The position numbers and the translations under genes are program-made. A stretch of 64,000 nucleotides of DNA from Marinomonas spartinae. GTDB lineage: Bacteria; Pseudomonadota; Gammaproteobacteria; Pseudomonadales; Marinomonadaceae. How positions within the stretch are numbered: the stretch's first letter is position 1; each line of letters opens with the position of its first letter. The stretch spans positions 1 to 64,000 of the forward strand of contig NZ_FLOB01000013.1 of NCBI RefSeq assembly GCF_900089775.1, written 5' to 3'. Below, one piece after another: positions 63,915-64,000 of the stretch. The notes beneath the pieces are model-generated. The model was not told the DNA's origin. It made no database searches and worked only from the letters and a program-made list of their open reading frames with translations.

Positions 63915-64000
63915 GAAGGGACTGCCTCAATTGTTAAGATAAAAGGGATTATTAGTGCTTAAAAAGTTGCTGTCAAATGACTTTATAGTATTAAACGTTA

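Overview
The window looks like chromosomal DNA of a marine gammaproteobacterium, most consistent with a Marinomonas-like member of the Oceanospirillales. This is inferred from moderate GC content, sodium-type flagellar accessory genes (flgP/flgT), a threonine-degradation pair (kbl-tdh), ProQ, DinB, GreB and many REP-associated tyrosine transposase (RAYT) relics. No rRNA or replication origin is present.

Layout. (1) 1-17.5 kb: the 3' part of a giant two-partner-secretion exoprotein of the CdiA/FhaB type (over 5,690 codons, 5' end outside the window), built of near-identical tandem repeats, with a C-terminal toxin region followed by a DUF2750 immunity gene. (2) 17.5-20.2 kb: a graveyard of mobile and broken genes: an XRE regulator tail, a 358-bp RAYT-derived element with 24-bp inverted ends, a RAYT with a premature stop, the tail of an outer-membrane protein, REP-like direct repeats, and a third RAYT preceded by a LexA-like box and broken by a short insertion. 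(3) 20.4-24.7 kb: the most interesting locus, a three-gene operon. It encodes a VioB-like ferritin-fold protein with a Cys-rich tail, a DUF692 enzyme of the multinuclear iron oxygenase (MNIO) family, and a DUF2063 partner protein. The tail contains CxxxGGC motifs resembling MNIO peptide substrates, so the locus may be an unusual RiPP-like system with the modified segment fused to a large enzyme-like domain. Another RAYT relic follows it. (4) 24.9-28.2 kb: a LysR regulator convergent with an FdhF/YdeP-type molybdopterin oxidoreductase. (5) 28.3-33.8 kb: an eroded catabolic cluster (SMP-30 lactonase tail, LysR tail, TctA tail, two amidohydrolases of which one is frameshifted at a G9 tract, and a tctC with a frameshifted signal peptide). 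(6) 33.9-44.2 kb: housekeeping genes: DUF1460 amidase-like, GST, ZapE-like ATPase, PpnN, glutaminase, NudC, Tdh-Kbl, polysaccharide deacetylase. (7) 44.2-45.7 kb: eight plus-strand tRNA genes with an internal duplication, 22 tandem copies of a 7-bp repeat, and a minus-strand tRNA-Tyr. (8) 45.7-49.4 kb: a minus-strand run flgP-flgT-coiled-coil protein-small barrel protein-53-aa membrane protein-ProQ. (9) 49.7-64 kb: SOS-controlled dinB, a glycerate-kinase-like protein, an esterase, an inositol-phosphatase-like enzyme, DUF2489, MscS, a 135-bp MITE, greB, an unusual zinc-finger/FAD monooxygenase fusion, two orphan genes (one frameshifted), DUF72, a YqfO-like protein, a Nudix hydrolase and a CorB/CNNM-type membrane protein.

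Functions fall into interbacterial competition (CdiA and immunity), a possible metal-related peptide-modification system (MNIO operon), motility, SOS response and core metabolism. The stretch from 17.5 to 33.8 kb is clearly unstable DNA in which several insertions, deletions and frameshifts can be read directly. Family names come from recognised motifs without database searches.
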